Assembly: GCA_003021975.1 (NCBI GenBank)
Contig: PXRR01000053.1
Location: 34,381-69,400 of the forward strand
Direction: 5' to 3'
Length of the DNA stretch: 35,020 nucleotides
From: Halobacteriales archaeon QS_5_70_17
GTDB taxonomy: Archaea; Halobacteriota; Halobacteria; Halobacteriales; Haloarculaceae
Below are positions 16,078 to 24,160 of this stretch, one piece after another. The notes beneath the pieces are model-generated. The model saw only the letters and a program-made list of their open reading frames with translations, was not told the origin of the DNA and searched no databases. Position 1 is the first letter of the stretch; each line of letters starts with the position of its first letter. The position numbers were made by a program, and so were the translations under genes.

Positions 16078-17217
16078 ATGTCGTTCCAGCTGACGTCAGA
16101 GCAGGAAGCCATCCGCGAGGCCGTCCGCGAGTTCGGCGAGAACGAGATCGAACCGGTCGCGCGCGAGCACGACGAGAACAAGGAGTACCCCGAGGGGATC
16201 CGCCGAGAGGCCGCGAAGTACGACCTCGTCGCGCCGACCATCGACCAGGAGTACGGCGGCGCGGGGATGGACCTGCTCGACAGCGTTATCGTCACGGAGG
16301 AGCTCTGGCGGGCCGACCCCGGAATCGGGTCGGCCGTCGGCAGCGCCGGGTTCGGGACCTCCATGATCCAGCGGTTCGGCGCCGAGTGGATGAAAGAGGA
16401 GTGGCTGCCGCCCATCGCCGCCGGCGACGCCGTCTCCTGTTCGTGCATCTCGGAGCCGGCCCACGGGTCGAACGTCGCGGGCATGGAGACCCGCGCCGAG
16501 CGCGACGGCGACGAGTGGGTCATCGACGGCACCAAGATGTGGATCACCAACGGCACCGTCGCCGACGTGGCCGTCGTGATGGCCAAGACCACGCCCGACG
16601 CCGGCCGGAAGGGGATCTCGGCGATCCTCGTCCCAACCGACACCGAGGGGTTCGAGCCGACCAAGATCGACAACAAACTCGGCATCCGCGCCTCCGACCT
16701 CGCGGAGATCAACCTCGACGGCGTGCGCGTGCCCGACGAGAACCTCATCGGCGAGGAGGACGAGGGGTTCTACCAGCTGATGAACTTCTTCGCCGGCGGG
16801 CGCGCCGGCGTCGCGGCCCAGGCGGTCGGCGCGGCCCAGGGGGCGCTCGACGCCGCCGTCGAGTACGCCGGCGAGCGCGAGCAGTTCGACCAGCCCATCA
16901 GCGAGTTCCAGGCCATCCAGCACAAGATCGCCGAAATGGCGACGAGCGTCGAGGCGGCCCGGTCGCTGACCTACCGGGCGGCCGGCTACGCCGAGGAGGG
17001 CGACCGCGAACTCGGGATGAAGTACGCCAGCATGGCGAAGCTGTTCGCCTCCGAGCGGGCCGTCGAGGTCGCCGACGAGGCGATCCAGGTGTTCGGCGGT
17101 GCCGGCTACGTCACCGACCACCCCGTCGAGCGCTACTACCGCGACGCCCGGATCACGAAGATCTACGAGGGGACCAGCGAGATCCAGAAGAACATCATCG
17201 CCGACCGCCTGTTATGA
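16078..17217 (+). CDS. Acyl-CoA dehydrogenase
   Basis: A 379-residue flavoenzyme of the normal family length, which oxidises acyl-CoA to trans-2-enoyl-CoA and passes electrons to electron-transfer flavoprotein. It has the FAD-binding segments SCSCISEPAHGSNVAG and KMWITNGTVADVAVV, the dimer/FAD segment RAGVAAQAVGAAQGALDAAV, and the C-terminal VFGGAGYVTDHPVERYYRDA followed by ITKIYEGTSEIQ, where the Glu of IYEGT is the catalytic base of the short/medium-chain type. The start ATG is placed by the conserved FQLTSEQEAIREAVREF opening and the TATA-like box upstream. It overlaps the following hydrolase gene by ATGA. Confidence 0.96.
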   Translation: MSFQLTSEQEAIREAVREFGENEIEPVAREHDENKEYPEGIRREAAKYDLVAPTIDQEYGGAGMDLLDSVIVTEELWRADPGIGSAVGSAGFGTSMIQRFGAEWMKEEWLPPIAAGDAVSCSCISEPAHGSNVAGMETRAERDGDEWVIDGTKMWITNGTVADVAVVMAKTTPDAGRKGISAILVPTDTEGFEPTKIDNKLGIRASDLAEINLDGVRVPDENLIGEEDEGFYQLMNFFAGGRAGVAAQAVGAAQGALDAAVEYAGEREQFDQPISEFQAIQHKIAEMATSVEAARSLTYRAAGYAEEGDRELGMKYASMAKLFASERAVEVADEAIQVFGGAGYVTDHPVERYYRDARITKIYEGTSEIQKNIIADRLL

Positions 17218-18068
17218 GCGGCGCGGACGTCGACCACGAGACCTGGAGCGACCAGCAGGAGACCGCCGTCGTCGAGGTCGACGGTCACGCCCTCGAGATG
17301 GCCTACCGCGACAGCGCGGCGCTGGGCGGCCAGGGCGAGGCGCCCGTGGTCTTCCTGCACGGCATCCCGACGTGGTCGTACCTCTGGCGGCGGATCGCGC
17401 CGCCCCTGGCGTCGGAGGTGCGGACCATCGTCCCCGACCTCGTGGGCTACGGCGGGAGTTCCCGCGGCGAGGGGTTCGACCGGTCGATCCGCGCCCAGGA
17501 GCAGGCGCTCGCGGGCCTGCTCGACGAACTCGATCTCGACTCGGTCTCGCTGGTCGCCCACGACATCGGCGGCGGCGTCGCCCTGCGCTACGCGGCGCAC
17601 AACCCCGACGCCGTCGAGAAACTGGTCGTCTCGAACGCCGTCTGCTACGACTCCTGGCCCGTGGAGTTCATCTCCGGGCTGGGGCTCCCGGGCACGGAGG
17701 ACCTCGACGAGGAGTTCGAGGGGAAACTCGACTACGCCTTCGCCGAGGGGACCTACGGCGACGCCGACCCCGCGTTCGTCGAGGGGATGAAAGCACCCTG
17801 GCTCGTCCCGGAGGGCAAGCGGGCGCTGGCCCGCGCGGCGGTCGCGACCAACACCAACCACACCACCGAGATCGACTACGGCGCGATCGACGCCGACCTC
17901 CTGTGTCTCTGGGGGGAAGACGACGTCCTCCAGCCCATCGAGTACGGCGAGCGCCTCGCCGAGGAGGTCGGCGGCGACCTCCACCCGCTGGCGGACTCCT
18001 ATCACTGGGTCGTCGAGGACCGCCCGGAGGCCTACCGGACGGCCTGCCGGGAGTTCCTCGTGGACTGA
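17214..18068 (+). CDS. Alpha/beta hydrolase with Asp nucleophile (haloalkane-dehalogenase/epoxide-hydrolase-like)
   Basis: A 284-residue alpha/beta hydrolase. The oxyanion-hole motif HGIPTWSYLWRR lies at about residue 49, the nucleophile elbow is AHDIGGGVALRYA with Asp117 in the nucleophile position, and the catalytic His is His264 in DSYHWVVEDRPE. An Asp nucleophile is typical of haloalkane dehalogenases and epoxide hydrolases rather than esterases; however the residue after it is Ile, not the Trp usual in both groups, so the substrate is open. The ATG is inside the stop of the acyl-CoA dehydrogenase gene (ATGA), so the two are made together, which suggests that the hydrolase acts on an intermediate or precursor of the same acyl pathway. 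Confidence 0.85.
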   Translation: MSGADVDHETWSDQQETAVVEVDGHALEMAYRDSAALGGQGEAPVVFLHGIPTWSYLWRRIAPPLASEVRTIVPDLVGYGGSSRGEGFDRSIRAQEQALAGLLDELDLDSVSLVAHDIGGGVALRYAAHNPDAVEKLVVSNAVCYDSWPVEFISGLGLPGTEDLDEEFEGKLDYAFAEGTYGDADPAFVEGMKAPWLVPEGKRALARAAVATNTNHTTEIDYGAIDADLLCLWGEDDVLQPIEYGERLAEEVGGDLHPLADSYHWVVEDRPEAYRTACREFLVD

Positions 18069-18122
18069 CAGGACCTCCGGACGATCGAAACAGGAAGGAG
18101 GGCCGGGCCGCATGGCCTGCCT

Positions 18123-18674
18123 ATGAGTTCCCCCGAGAACGGCGACCGCGAGGACGGCCAGACGCCGCCCGACTGGGAGTTCAAGCAACGCGACGTCTAC
18201 ATCCTCCAGGAGCTGTCCAACGACCCACAGCTGTCGCTGCGCGACCTCGCGGACATCCTCGAGGAGAAGTACGACATCGACGTCTCCCACGTCACCGTCA
18301 GCGAGTCGATCCGGGGGATGCGCGAGGAGGGAGTCTTCCGGGAGGCGATCGTCCCCAACGAGGAGTACTTCATCTTCGGGATGTTCGAGTTCAAGCTCAA
18401 CCCGGAGCACTTCGACGAGACGTGGCGCGAGGCCCTGAAGGCGATCCGGAGTTCGCCGAACACGCTGTTCATGTTCCTCTCGGACGGGGAGTACCAGTGG
18501 AAGTCGATCATGATGTTCCCCGACCGGCGCTCCGAGTCGAAGTGGATCCACGACTTCTACAAAGAACACGGCGACTCGGTCCAGAACATCCGCAACAGCG
18601 TCGTCCACAACGTCCTCAAGTTCCGGACCGACCCCGAGATCCTCGGATCGCTCTACGAGGGGCCCCCGGACTGA
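18123..18674 (+). CDS. Winged-helix transcription regulator (Lrp-like)
   Basis: A 183-residue protein with an N-terminal winged helix-turn-helix: RDVYILQELSNDPQLSLRDL, then a second part with VSHVTVSESIRGMREEGVF as recognition helix and wing. The C-terminal half (YFIFGMFEFKLNPEHFDETW, FMFLSDGEYQWKSIMMFP) resembles a small effector or dimer domain like those of Lrp/AsnC proteins, although not closely. It lies 54 nt after the hydrolase gene on the same strand and is a candidate regulator of the acyl-CoA dehydrogenase unit or of the acyl-CoA synthetase palindrome. That link is inference. Confidence 0.85.
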   Translation: MSSPENGDREDGQTPPDWEFKQRDVYILQELSNDPQLSLRDLADILEEKYDIDVSHVTVSESIRGMREEGVFREAIVPNEEYFIFGMFEFKLNPEHFDETWREALKAIRSSPNTLFMFLSDGEYQWKSIMMFPDRRSESKWIHDFYKEHGDSVQNIRNSVVHNVLKFRTDPEILGSLYEGPPD

Positions 18675-18712
18675 GGCAGCCGTCCTCGCGGCTCGCTGCC
18701 GCCGTCACGGGA

Positions 18713-18720
18713 AGCTTTTG
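18713..18720 (+). promoter_or_regulatory. TATA-like element of the CPBP protease gene
   Basis: AGCTTTTG, 25-32 nt before the ATG at 18745; consistent with leaderless transcription. Confidence 0.4.
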
Positions 18721-18744
18721 CGGGCGCCGGCCGAACTGGTCGGT

Positions 18745-19524
18745 ATGGCAACCGCCTCGCGGTTCGACCGGTTCAGCGACCGGCTGGTGACAGTCGTCGC
18801 CATGGCGCTGCTCGGGTTCGGCGGGCTCGCCGTCGGCATCGTCTCGCTGACGGCCGCCGCCGTTGGACTCCAGTCCGCCGGCGTCGAACTGACGCCCCTC
18901 CGGCAGATCGTCCTCTCGCTGACGTTCATTCAGGGTGTCGGTCTCGCCGTCGTCGGCCTGGCCTACGTCGCCGTCCGGGACCGGGCGGGACTGATCGGGG
19001 TCCGGGTCCCGACCGGGAGGGACCTGCTGTGGGTCGCTGCCGGCGTCGTCGCCCTGTTCGTGCTCGTGTTCGCCGCCGGCCTCCTGCTGCAGGCGCTCGG
19101 CCTCGAGTCCAACCAGAACGCCGTCGTCGACCTGGCCCGGCAGGACCCCTCGATCCTGCTGGTGATGATCCCCGCGGCCTTCCTCGTGATCGGCCCCGCC
19201 GAGGAACTGCTCTTCCGCGGGATCATCCAGGGGCGGCTCCGGACGGTGTTCGGACCGGCCCCGGCCATCCTCGTCGCCAGCGTCATCTTCGGACTCGCCC
19301 ACCTCCCCGCCTACGCCGGCGGGTCGGGCGACGTCTCGGCCGTCGCCGTTCCGGTGGGACTGCTGTCGGTGCTCTCGGTGATCTTCGGAGTCGCCTACGA
19401 GCGGACCGGCAACCTCGTCGTCCCGGCGCTGATCCACGGCGCCTACGACGCCATCCTGTTCAGCCTGCTGTACTTCGTCCTCCGGTACGGCGGCGGAGCG
19501 ACCGCGGGCGCGCTGGCGGTCTGA
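18745..19524 (+). CDS. CPBP family intramembrane glutamic endopeptidase
   Basis: A 259-residue protein with about seven to eight hydrophobic segments, of the CAAX-protease and bacteriocin-processing (CPBP, Abi) family. The active-site motifs are present in order: EELLFRG (EExxxR, from about residue 153), FGLAHLP (His near 189) and LIHGAYDA (His near 232), all in the C-terminal half. These form the Glu/His site within the membrane. Natural substrates of archaeal members are not known. The ATG at 18745 is favoured by the TATA-like box upstream and by the position of the first hydrophobic helix. It is a single gene with a regulator upstream and an oxidoreductase gene downstream. Confidence 0.92.
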   Translation: MATASRFDRFSDRLVTVVAMALLGFGGLAVGIVSLTAAAVGLQSAGVELTPLRQIVLSLTFIQGVGLAVVGLAYVAVRDRAGLIGVRVPTGRDLLWVAAGVVALFVLVFAAGLLLQALGLESNQNAVVDLARQDPSILLVMIPAAFLVIGPAEELLFRGIIQGRLRTVFGPAPAILVASVIFGLAHLPAYAGGSGDVSAVAVPVGLLSVLSVIFGVAYERTGNLVVPALIHGAYDAILFSLLYFVLRYGGGATAGALAV

Positions 19525-19638
19525 GCGCCGGACCGAGACCGCGTGGCCATCGAGCGGCGGGAGACAGGAGACGGGGCCGCCGATCCGAAACCACGGGCGT
19601 GTGTATCCTTATCACAGTCCCGTCCTAACCGGCCACTC

Positions 19639-20136
19639 ATGCACGACGTGATCGTGGTCGGCGGCGGCCCCGCCGGCCTGAGCGCGGCGCTGTTCACCGC
19701 GAAGAACGGCCTCGACACGGTCGTCTTCGACACCGACGACACCTGGATGCACAAGGCCCACCTGTTCAACTACCTGGGGATCGGCTCGGTCGGCGGCGAC
19801 GCCTTCCTGGACGCGACCGGCGGCGGCGACCACGGGGCGTCGTACCTCGTGCTGGCGACCGGCACCGACCGCGGCCTCGCCGAGGACCTGGGCTGTGCGT
19901 TCACGGATCAAAGTGTCGTCGACGTGGACGTGACCATGGAGACGAGCGTCGAGGACGCGTACGCGACCGGCGCGATGGTCCGCGCCGAGGAGTGGCAGGC
20001 GATCATCTCGGCGGGCGACGGGGCGGCCGCGGCGCTGAACGTCCTCACGAAGGAGCGCGGCGAGCACTTCCACGACTTCGACACGCCCGGCGACGCCGAC
20101 GAACTGTTCGGCGACCTCGCCGCGGGCGGCGAGTAG
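19639..20136 (+). CDS. FAD-dependent oxidoreductase (thioredoxin-reductase-like), apparently with internal in-frame deletion
   Basis: A 165-residue protein that begins with the FAD-binding MHDVIVVGGGPAGLSAALFT (GxGxxG) and ends with the second FAD motif region, VEDAYATGAMVRAEEWQAII. The NADPH domain and CxxC motif of classical thioredoxin reductase are absent, as in the haloarchaeal single-domain relatives of about 200-210 residues. Here GDAFLDATGGGDH is followed at once by GASYLVLATGTDRG; the helix-strand region that normally lies between these two blocks, about 40 residues, is missing. The frame stays open, so a shortened protein could be made, but it would lack part of the FAD fold. A TATA-like CCTTATCA lies about 30 nt before the ATG. 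Confidence 0.75.
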   Translation: MHDVIVVGGGPAGLSAALFTAKNGLDTVVFDTDDTWMHKAHLFNYLGIGSVGGDAFLDATGGGDHGASYLVLATGTDRGLAEDLGCAFTDQSVVDVDVTMETSVEDAYATGAMVRAEEWQAIISAGDGAAAALNVLTKERGEHFHDFDTPGDADELFGDLAAGGE

Positions 20137-20178
20137 CGTCCGGGGGTGCGACCCCGGAGCGGTCGGACCGCTCGGCGC

Positions 20179-20637
20179 TCAGACGAGCAGCGACTTGAGC
20201 TGACAGGAGAGGACGACCTCGCCGTCCTGGGTGGCCACCTCGGCGTCGTAGGTGACGACGCCGTTGCCCACGGGGTGGTCGCGGGGCTCCTTGTCGGCGA
20301 CCTCCAGTTCCGCGTGAACGGTGTCCCCGATGAACGTCGGCGCGCGGAACCGCAGGCGATCGACCCCGTAGAAGGCGACGACGGCCTCCTGCTCGCGGTC
20401 GCTGCGGTTCTGCCAGAGCAGCCCTGTCATGATCGAGAACACCAGCGCGCCGTGGACGATCCGCTCGCCGTACTCCGAGTCGGCCATCGCCTCCGCGTCG
20501 GTGTGGAGGTGGTTGAAGTCGCCGCTGACGCCGGCGAAGTTCGTCACGTCGGCCTCCGTGATCGTGCGCCCGCGGGTGACCGTCCGGTCGCCGACCTCGG
20601 TGGTCGCGAAGACGCCGTCCGCTTCGGAGTCGCTCAC
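20179..20637 (-). CDS. MaoC-like (R)-specific enoyl-CoA hydratase
   Basis: A 152-residue hot-dog-fold protein. The hydratase-2 signature FAGVSGDFNHLHTD (about residues 34-47) contains the catalytic Asp and His, and GERIVHGALVFSIMTGLL is the second conserved block. It hydrates trans-2-enoyl-CoA to the (R)-3-hydroxyacyl-CoA, a step that can feed polyhydroxyalkanoate synthesis or act in an alternative beta-oxidation loop. It starts with GTG at 20637, overlapping the thioesterase stop by GTGA, so it is the third member of a coupled three-gene operon. Confidence 0.92.
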   Translation of the reverse strand: MSDSEADGVFATTEVGDRTVTRGRTITEADVTNFAGVSGDFNHLHTDAEAMADSEYGERIVHGALVFSIMTGLLWQNRSDREQEAVVAFYGVDRLRFRAPTFIGDTVHAELEVADKEPRDHPVGNGVVTYDAEVATQDGEVVLSCQLKSLLV

Positions 20638-21122
20638 GCGTCGTCACCTCCGTCGGCGTCGTCGCCGTCGCCCTCGCTGTCGTCGCTCCGGAACAGCCGG
20701 TACGTGGTCCCGCCGGTCGCGACGGTCACCTCGTCGCCGTGGGGGTCGACCCCGGTCACCGTCGACTCGGTGACGCCCATCGTTCCGCCGGCCCGGACCA
20801 CGCGCGCCTCGGCGTGCAGGTCGCCGGTCGCCGGCCGGACGTACCGCACGTTGAGGTCCGTCGTCGAGAGGCGCGCGTCGGCGCCCAGTTGCGACCGGAG
20901 CGCGAACCCGCTGGCCGTGTCGATCAGCGTCGCCGCGATGCCGCCGTGCATCGACTCGTTGGCGACGTTCGTGAACTCCTCGTCGAACGGGATCCGGACC
21001 GTCGCCCTGCCGTCCCCGACGGACACGAGTTCGAGGTCGAGCAGTCGGAAGAGCCCGTGGTCCGCGGCCTCCGCCCGGAGGTCCGCGGCCAGGGGTCCGT
21101 CGTCGGCGTCGGCCACGCTCAC
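20634..21122 (-). CDS. PaaI-type acyl-CoA thioesterase (hot-dog fold)
   Basis: A 162-residue hot-dog-fold protein. The 4HBT/PaaI block NESMHGGIAATLIDTASGFA (about residues 54-73) includes the conserved HGG, and DLNVRYVRPATG is the next strand. It would hydrolyse acyl-CoA to free acid and CoA. The last 16 residues are almost all Asp, Gly, Glu and Ser, a low-complexity acidic tail. It starts with GTG and overlaps the stop of the bifunctional dehydrogenase gene by GTGA, while its own stop overlaps the MaoC start in the same way. This places a thioesterase, which may prevent CoA being trapped, between two beta-oxidation enzymes. Confidence 0.9.
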   Translation of the reverse strand: MSVADADDGPLAADLRAEAADHGLFRLLDLELVSVGDGRATVRIPFDEEFTNVANESMHGGIAATLIDTASGFALRSQLGADARLSTTDLNVRYVRPATGDLHAEARVVRAGGTMGVTESTVTGVDPHGDEVTVATGGTTYRLFRSDDSEGDGDDADGGDDA

Positions 21123-23068
21123 TTCCCCTCGAAGTCGGGGTCGCGGTCCTCGGCGAACGCCGCGGCGCCCTCCTCGTGGTCCTCGGTGCCCAGGAGCAGC
21201 CCGAACGCCTGAGCCTCCATCTCCAGGCCCGACCGGAGGTCGGCCTCGCGGCCGGCGTCCATGACCCGCTTTGCCTTCCGGAGCGCGACCGGCGGCCCCG
21301 CCAGCAGGTCCTCAAGGAACTCCTCGACGGTCGCATCGAACTCGTCGTCCGGGACCGCGCGGTTGATCAGCCCCCAGTCCTCGGCGGTCGCGGCGTCGAT
21401 GCGCTCGCCCCGGAAGACGAGTTCCTTCGCGCGGGCGTCGGTGAGCATCCGCATCGCGCGCTGGGTGCCGCCGCCGCCGGGGATCAGGCCGAGGTCGATC
21501 TCCGGGAAGCCGAACTCCGACCCCTCGGTGGCGATCCGCAGGTCGCAGGCCAGCGCGAGTTCGTGGCCGCCGCCCAGGCAGTAGCCGTCGATCTTCGCCA
21601 GCGTCGGCCGCGGGTAGTTCGCGACGGCCTCGAACAGCTCCGTGACCTCCTTCTCGTGGGGCTCGATCCCCGAGAACCCGGAGATGTCCGCGCCCGCCGA
21701 GAACGCCCGGTCGCCGGCCCCCTCGAAGGTGACCGCGCGGACCTCCTCCTCGGGGGTCGTCTCCAGCAGGTGGACGACCTCGTCCATCAGGTCCCGGTTG
21801 AGCGCGTTGAGCCGCTCGGGACGGTCGAGGACGACCGCGAGGTGCCCGTCTTCCAGTTCGTAGTCGATCGCGTGGTAGCTGCGATCGCCGCCGTCGCCGT
21901 ACTCGTAGAACCCCTTCCCGGCGTCCTCGCCGGTCTCGCCCGACTCGACGAGGCCGACGAGGTAGCCGGCTGGCTCGTAGCGGTCCTCGCCGGTCTCCTC
22001 GTGGAGCGCCCGGAGCTTCTCGAGGATCGCGTCGAGGCCCTCCCTGTCGGCCCGCCGGCAGGGTCCCTCGGGGAAGCCGGCGCCGAGGCGCATCCCCGTG
22101 TCGACGGCCTCGGCGGTGGCGACGTCGTCGCCGATGAGCTTCGCCGCCTCGTTGACCATCCGGGCCTCGATACGCAGCGTGTCGAAGCCCTCGCCGTCGC
22201 CTTTCTCGTAGTCGGGGCCGTCGCCGTCCTCGTAGTCGTAGTAGCCGCTCCCGGTCTTCCGGCCGAGTTCGTCGGCCTCGACTTTCCCCTCGACGATCGG
22301 CGGGATCGGCCGACCGGCCTCCTTGCGGACGTTGTAGCCGATGTCGATGCCGGTGAGGTCGCTCAGTTCGAACGGTCCCATCGGGTAGCCCCGCCGGTGG
22401 ACCATCGCGGCGTCTGCCTCCCGGACCGTCGCCTCGTCGGCCGAGACCATCCAGGCGGCCTCGTCCATGAACGGGCCGAGCACGGAGTTGACGACGAAAC
22501 CGTTGACGTCCTTCCGGACGTAGATCGGCGTCTTGCCCAGCGACTCGACGAACTCGTAGGCCGTCTCGGCGGTCTCGTCGCTGGTCTCCTCGCCGTAGAT
22601 CACCTCGACGAGGTCCATCTTCACCGGCGGATTGAAGTAGTGAGTGCCGACGACCTTCTCGGGGCGGGAGGTGACGCTCGCGATCTCCGTGATCGACAGC
22701 GAGGAGGTGTTGGTCGCCAGGATCGCCCCCTCGGACGCCAGTTCGTCGAGGTCGTCGAAGACGTCCTTCTTGAGGTCCATCTGCTCGGGGGCGGCCTCGA
22801 CGACGAAGTCGGCGTCCTCGACGGCCGCCTCGAGGTCAACCGCCGTCGAGACCCGGGCCAGCACGTCCTCGGGGGACTCCTCGAGGACGCCGTTGTCCTC
22901 GAGCTTCTCGAGGCTCCACTCGATCTCCTCGTAGCCCTCCTCGACGATCTCCTCCTCGATGTCGCGCATCACCACGTCGTAGCCCGCCAGGGCGACGACC
23001 TCGGTGATTCCGTGACCCATGTTACCGGACCCCAATACGGCGACGCGCTCGATGTCGTCAACCTCCAT
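21119..23068 (-). CDS. Bifunctional 3-hydroxyacyl-CoA dehydrogenase / enoyl-CoA hydratase
   Basis: A 649-residue fusion. The N-terminal half is a 3-hydroxyacyl-CoA dehydrogenase: NAD-binding VLGSGNMGHG (residues 11-20), catalytic His143 in VVGTHYFNPPVK, and the C-terminal helical domain with a repeat ending in GRKTGSGYYDYEDG and a second near DAGKGFYEYGDG. From about residue 400 comes a complete crotonase domain with both hydratase glutamates, in GGGHELALACD and FGFPEIDLGLIPGGGGTQ. The domain order, dehydrogenase first, is the reverse of bacterial FadB and is typical of archaeal enzymes. It would do hydration and oxidation of the beta-oxidation cycle. It leads a coupled operon with the thioesterase and MaoC genes. 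A thiolase is not present in the window. Confidence 0.96.
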   Translation of the reverse strand: MEVDDIERVAVLGSGNMGHGITEVVALAGYDVVMRDIEEEIVEEGYEEIEWSLEKLEDNGVLEESPEDVLARVSTAVDLEAAVEDADFVVEAAPEQMDLKKDVFDDLDELASEGAILATNTSSLSITEIASVTSRPEKVVGTHYFNPPVKMDLVEVIYGEETSDETAETAYEFVESLGKTPIYVRKDVNGFVVNSVLGPFMDEAAWMVSADEATVREADAAMVHRRGYPMGPFELSDLTGIDIGYNVRKEAGRPIPPIVEGKVEADELGRKTGSGYYDYEDGDGPDYEKGDGEGFDTLRIEARMVNEAAKLIGDDVATAEAVDTGMRLGAGFPEGPCRRADREGLDAILEKLRALHEETGEDRYEPAGYLVGLVESGETGEDAGKGFYEYGDGGDRSYHAIDYELEDGHLAVVLDRPERLNALNRDLMDEVVHLLETTPEEEVRAVTFEGAGDRAFSAGADISGFSGIEPHEKEVTELFEAVANYPRPTLAKIDGYCLGGGHELALACDLRIATEGSEFGFPEIDLGLIPGGGGTQRAMRMLTDARAKELVFRGERIDAATAEDWGLINRAVPDDEFDATVEEFLEDLLAGPPVALRKAKRVMDAGREADLRSGLEMEAQAFGLLLGTEDHEEGAAAFAEDRDPDFEGK

Positions 23069-23092
23069 AGAGCGAGGGGGCGCCGCGGGCGG

Positions 23093-23098
23093 CTTAAT
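23093..23098 (-). promoter_or_regulatory. TATA-like element of the bifunctional dehydrogenase operon
   Basis: On the minus strand the bases read TATTAA within GTATTAAGCC, 25-30 nt before the ATG at 23068. This is an AT island in a GC-rich spacer and fits a leaderless transcript for the three-gene operon. Confidence 0.55.
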
Positions 23099-23313
23099 AC
23101 CACCGGGGACGCTTTCAGGTGACAGCCCGACGTCCCCCTGCGGTAACGCTGGCAGGCGACGGACCGGAGAGCCGAACGACGGAAGGACCGGACCAGGCGG
23201 GTCGGCGATCGGCCGGCGCTCGCGCGGACCCGGGCTCGGATCGCGTCCTCCGGGACGCGGGCCGCGGGGCGCCCTTCGAAACGTTGAAACCCGCTTTCCG
23301 ACTCTATTCGTCC

Positions 23314-23598
23314 ATGGAACTCCGGGTCATCGACAACGAGCCGACGGAGCTCTCGATCGAGATCACCGACGAGGACCACACGTTCATGAACGTCCTGAAG
23401 GGGGCGCTCCTCGAGACCGAGGGCGTCGACGCCGCGACCTACGACGTCAACCCCGAGCAGTCGGGCGGTCAGACCGAGCCCATCCTCACGATCAAGACCG
23501 AGGAGGGGACGGACCCGCTCGACGCGCTGGGCGACGCCGCGAACAACGTGAAGGAGAAGGCCTCGTCGTTCCGCGAGAGCTTCGAGGCGGCGGCCTGA
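23314..23598 (+). CDS. rpoL: DNA-directed RNA polymerase subunit L
   Basis: A 94-residue protein matching archaeal RpoL (eukaryotic Rpb11 relative), which forms the assembly platform of RNA polymerase with subunit D. The diagnostic block [19 protein letters not shown] lies at about residues 16-34 and the end has the long helix [20 protein letters not shown]. The length is normal. The ATG at 23314 is chosen because the conserved opening [17 protein letters not shown] starts there; the frame upstream lacks conserved features. It is a single gene, convergent with the zinc-finger pair that follows. Confidence 0.96.
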   Translation: MELRVIDNEPTELSIEITDEDHTFMNVLKGALLETEGVDAATYDVNPEQSGGQTEPILTIKTEEGTDPLDALGDAANNVKEKASSFRESFEAAA

Positions 23599-23655
23599 CC
23601 GACCGCTCGCGCCCGGTATCGTTGTAGCTGTTCTGCCGGTCCGCGCGACCCGCGC

Positions 23656-23841
23656 TTACCCGGACGCCGACACGGTCCACGCCCCGTGGTTGGGGCACCA
23701 GAAGGTGGCCTTCCGGACGCGCGGCGAGTCGTCCCCGCAGTCCGGACAGTCGAGCGTGTCGGCCTCGTAGTCGGTGGACGCGCCCATCTCGCCGTAGACG
23801 GTCCGCCAGCCGGCGCTGGGGGAGGTGCGCTCGTCAGGCAT
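23656..23841 (-). CDS. Small zinc-finger protein (C-x2-C … C-x2-H)
   Basis: A 61-residue protein with LDCPDCGDDSPRV and FWCPNHGAWTV, that is CPDC followed 14 residues later by CPNH, a four-ligand zinc ribbon. The rest has no recognised domain. Haloarchaea carry many such zinc-finger micro-proteins, some of which affect swarming and biofilm formation; a DNA- or protein-binding role is possible but not shown. Its ATG overlaps the end of the preceding small zinc-finger gene by 8 nt, so the two are probably made from one transcript. Confidence 0.75.
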   Translation of the reverse strand: MPDERTSPSAGWRTVYGEMGASTDYEADTLDCPDCGDDSPRVRKATFWCPNHGAWTVSASG

Positions 23842-24019
23842 CCGCTCGCCCGCAGCGCCAGCACCCCTCGCGGAGGGCGCTGTCGGTCGATTCGAGGCCG
23901 CACCGCTCGCAGCGGTAGTAGTAGTGATCCAGGCGGCCGTGGCGGTCGTACCCGGGATGCGGGCCGCTGATCCGGGGGGAACCTGTCGGCTCGTGGCCGT
24001 GTGCGGTGTCTGCGTGCAT
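23834..24019 (-). CDS. Small zinc-finger protein (C-x2-C … C-x2-C)
   Basis: A 61-residue protein, histidine-rich at its start (MHADTAHGHEPTG) and ending with YYYRCERCGLESTDSALREG followed by CWRCGRADA: two CxxC pairs 14 residues apart, a typical zinc ribbon. The ATG at 24019 is my choice; a GTG at 24097 would add 26 residues, including another CHQH. A TATA-like TTTTACAC (minus strand, 24153-24160) would suit either start, with the longer start giving a shorter leader. The stop region overlaps the start of the second zinc-finger gene. Function unknown. Confidence 0.65.
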   Translation of the reverse strand: MHADTAHGHEPTGSPRISGPHPGYDRHGRLDHYYYRCERCGLESTDSALREGCWRCGRADA

Positions 24020-24160
24020 GGTGAAAGTCGGGTGCTGGTGACACCCGGATGCGGACTCGTGATCTCCCGTCCCCCGGCGGAGGCGCGACGCCACCACCGT
24101 CCAGTTCGGCCCCTCCGGGCGTCGGGGAGACAGGCGAAGGGAGGGGTCTGACGTGTAAAA

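Noticed and set aside
21176-23122. 648-codon plus-strand frame opposite the bifunctional dehydrogenase
   Set aside because: A mirror reading of a perfect two-domain enzyme; composition (Val, Leu, Arg, Asp) is typical of GC-rich antisense frames.
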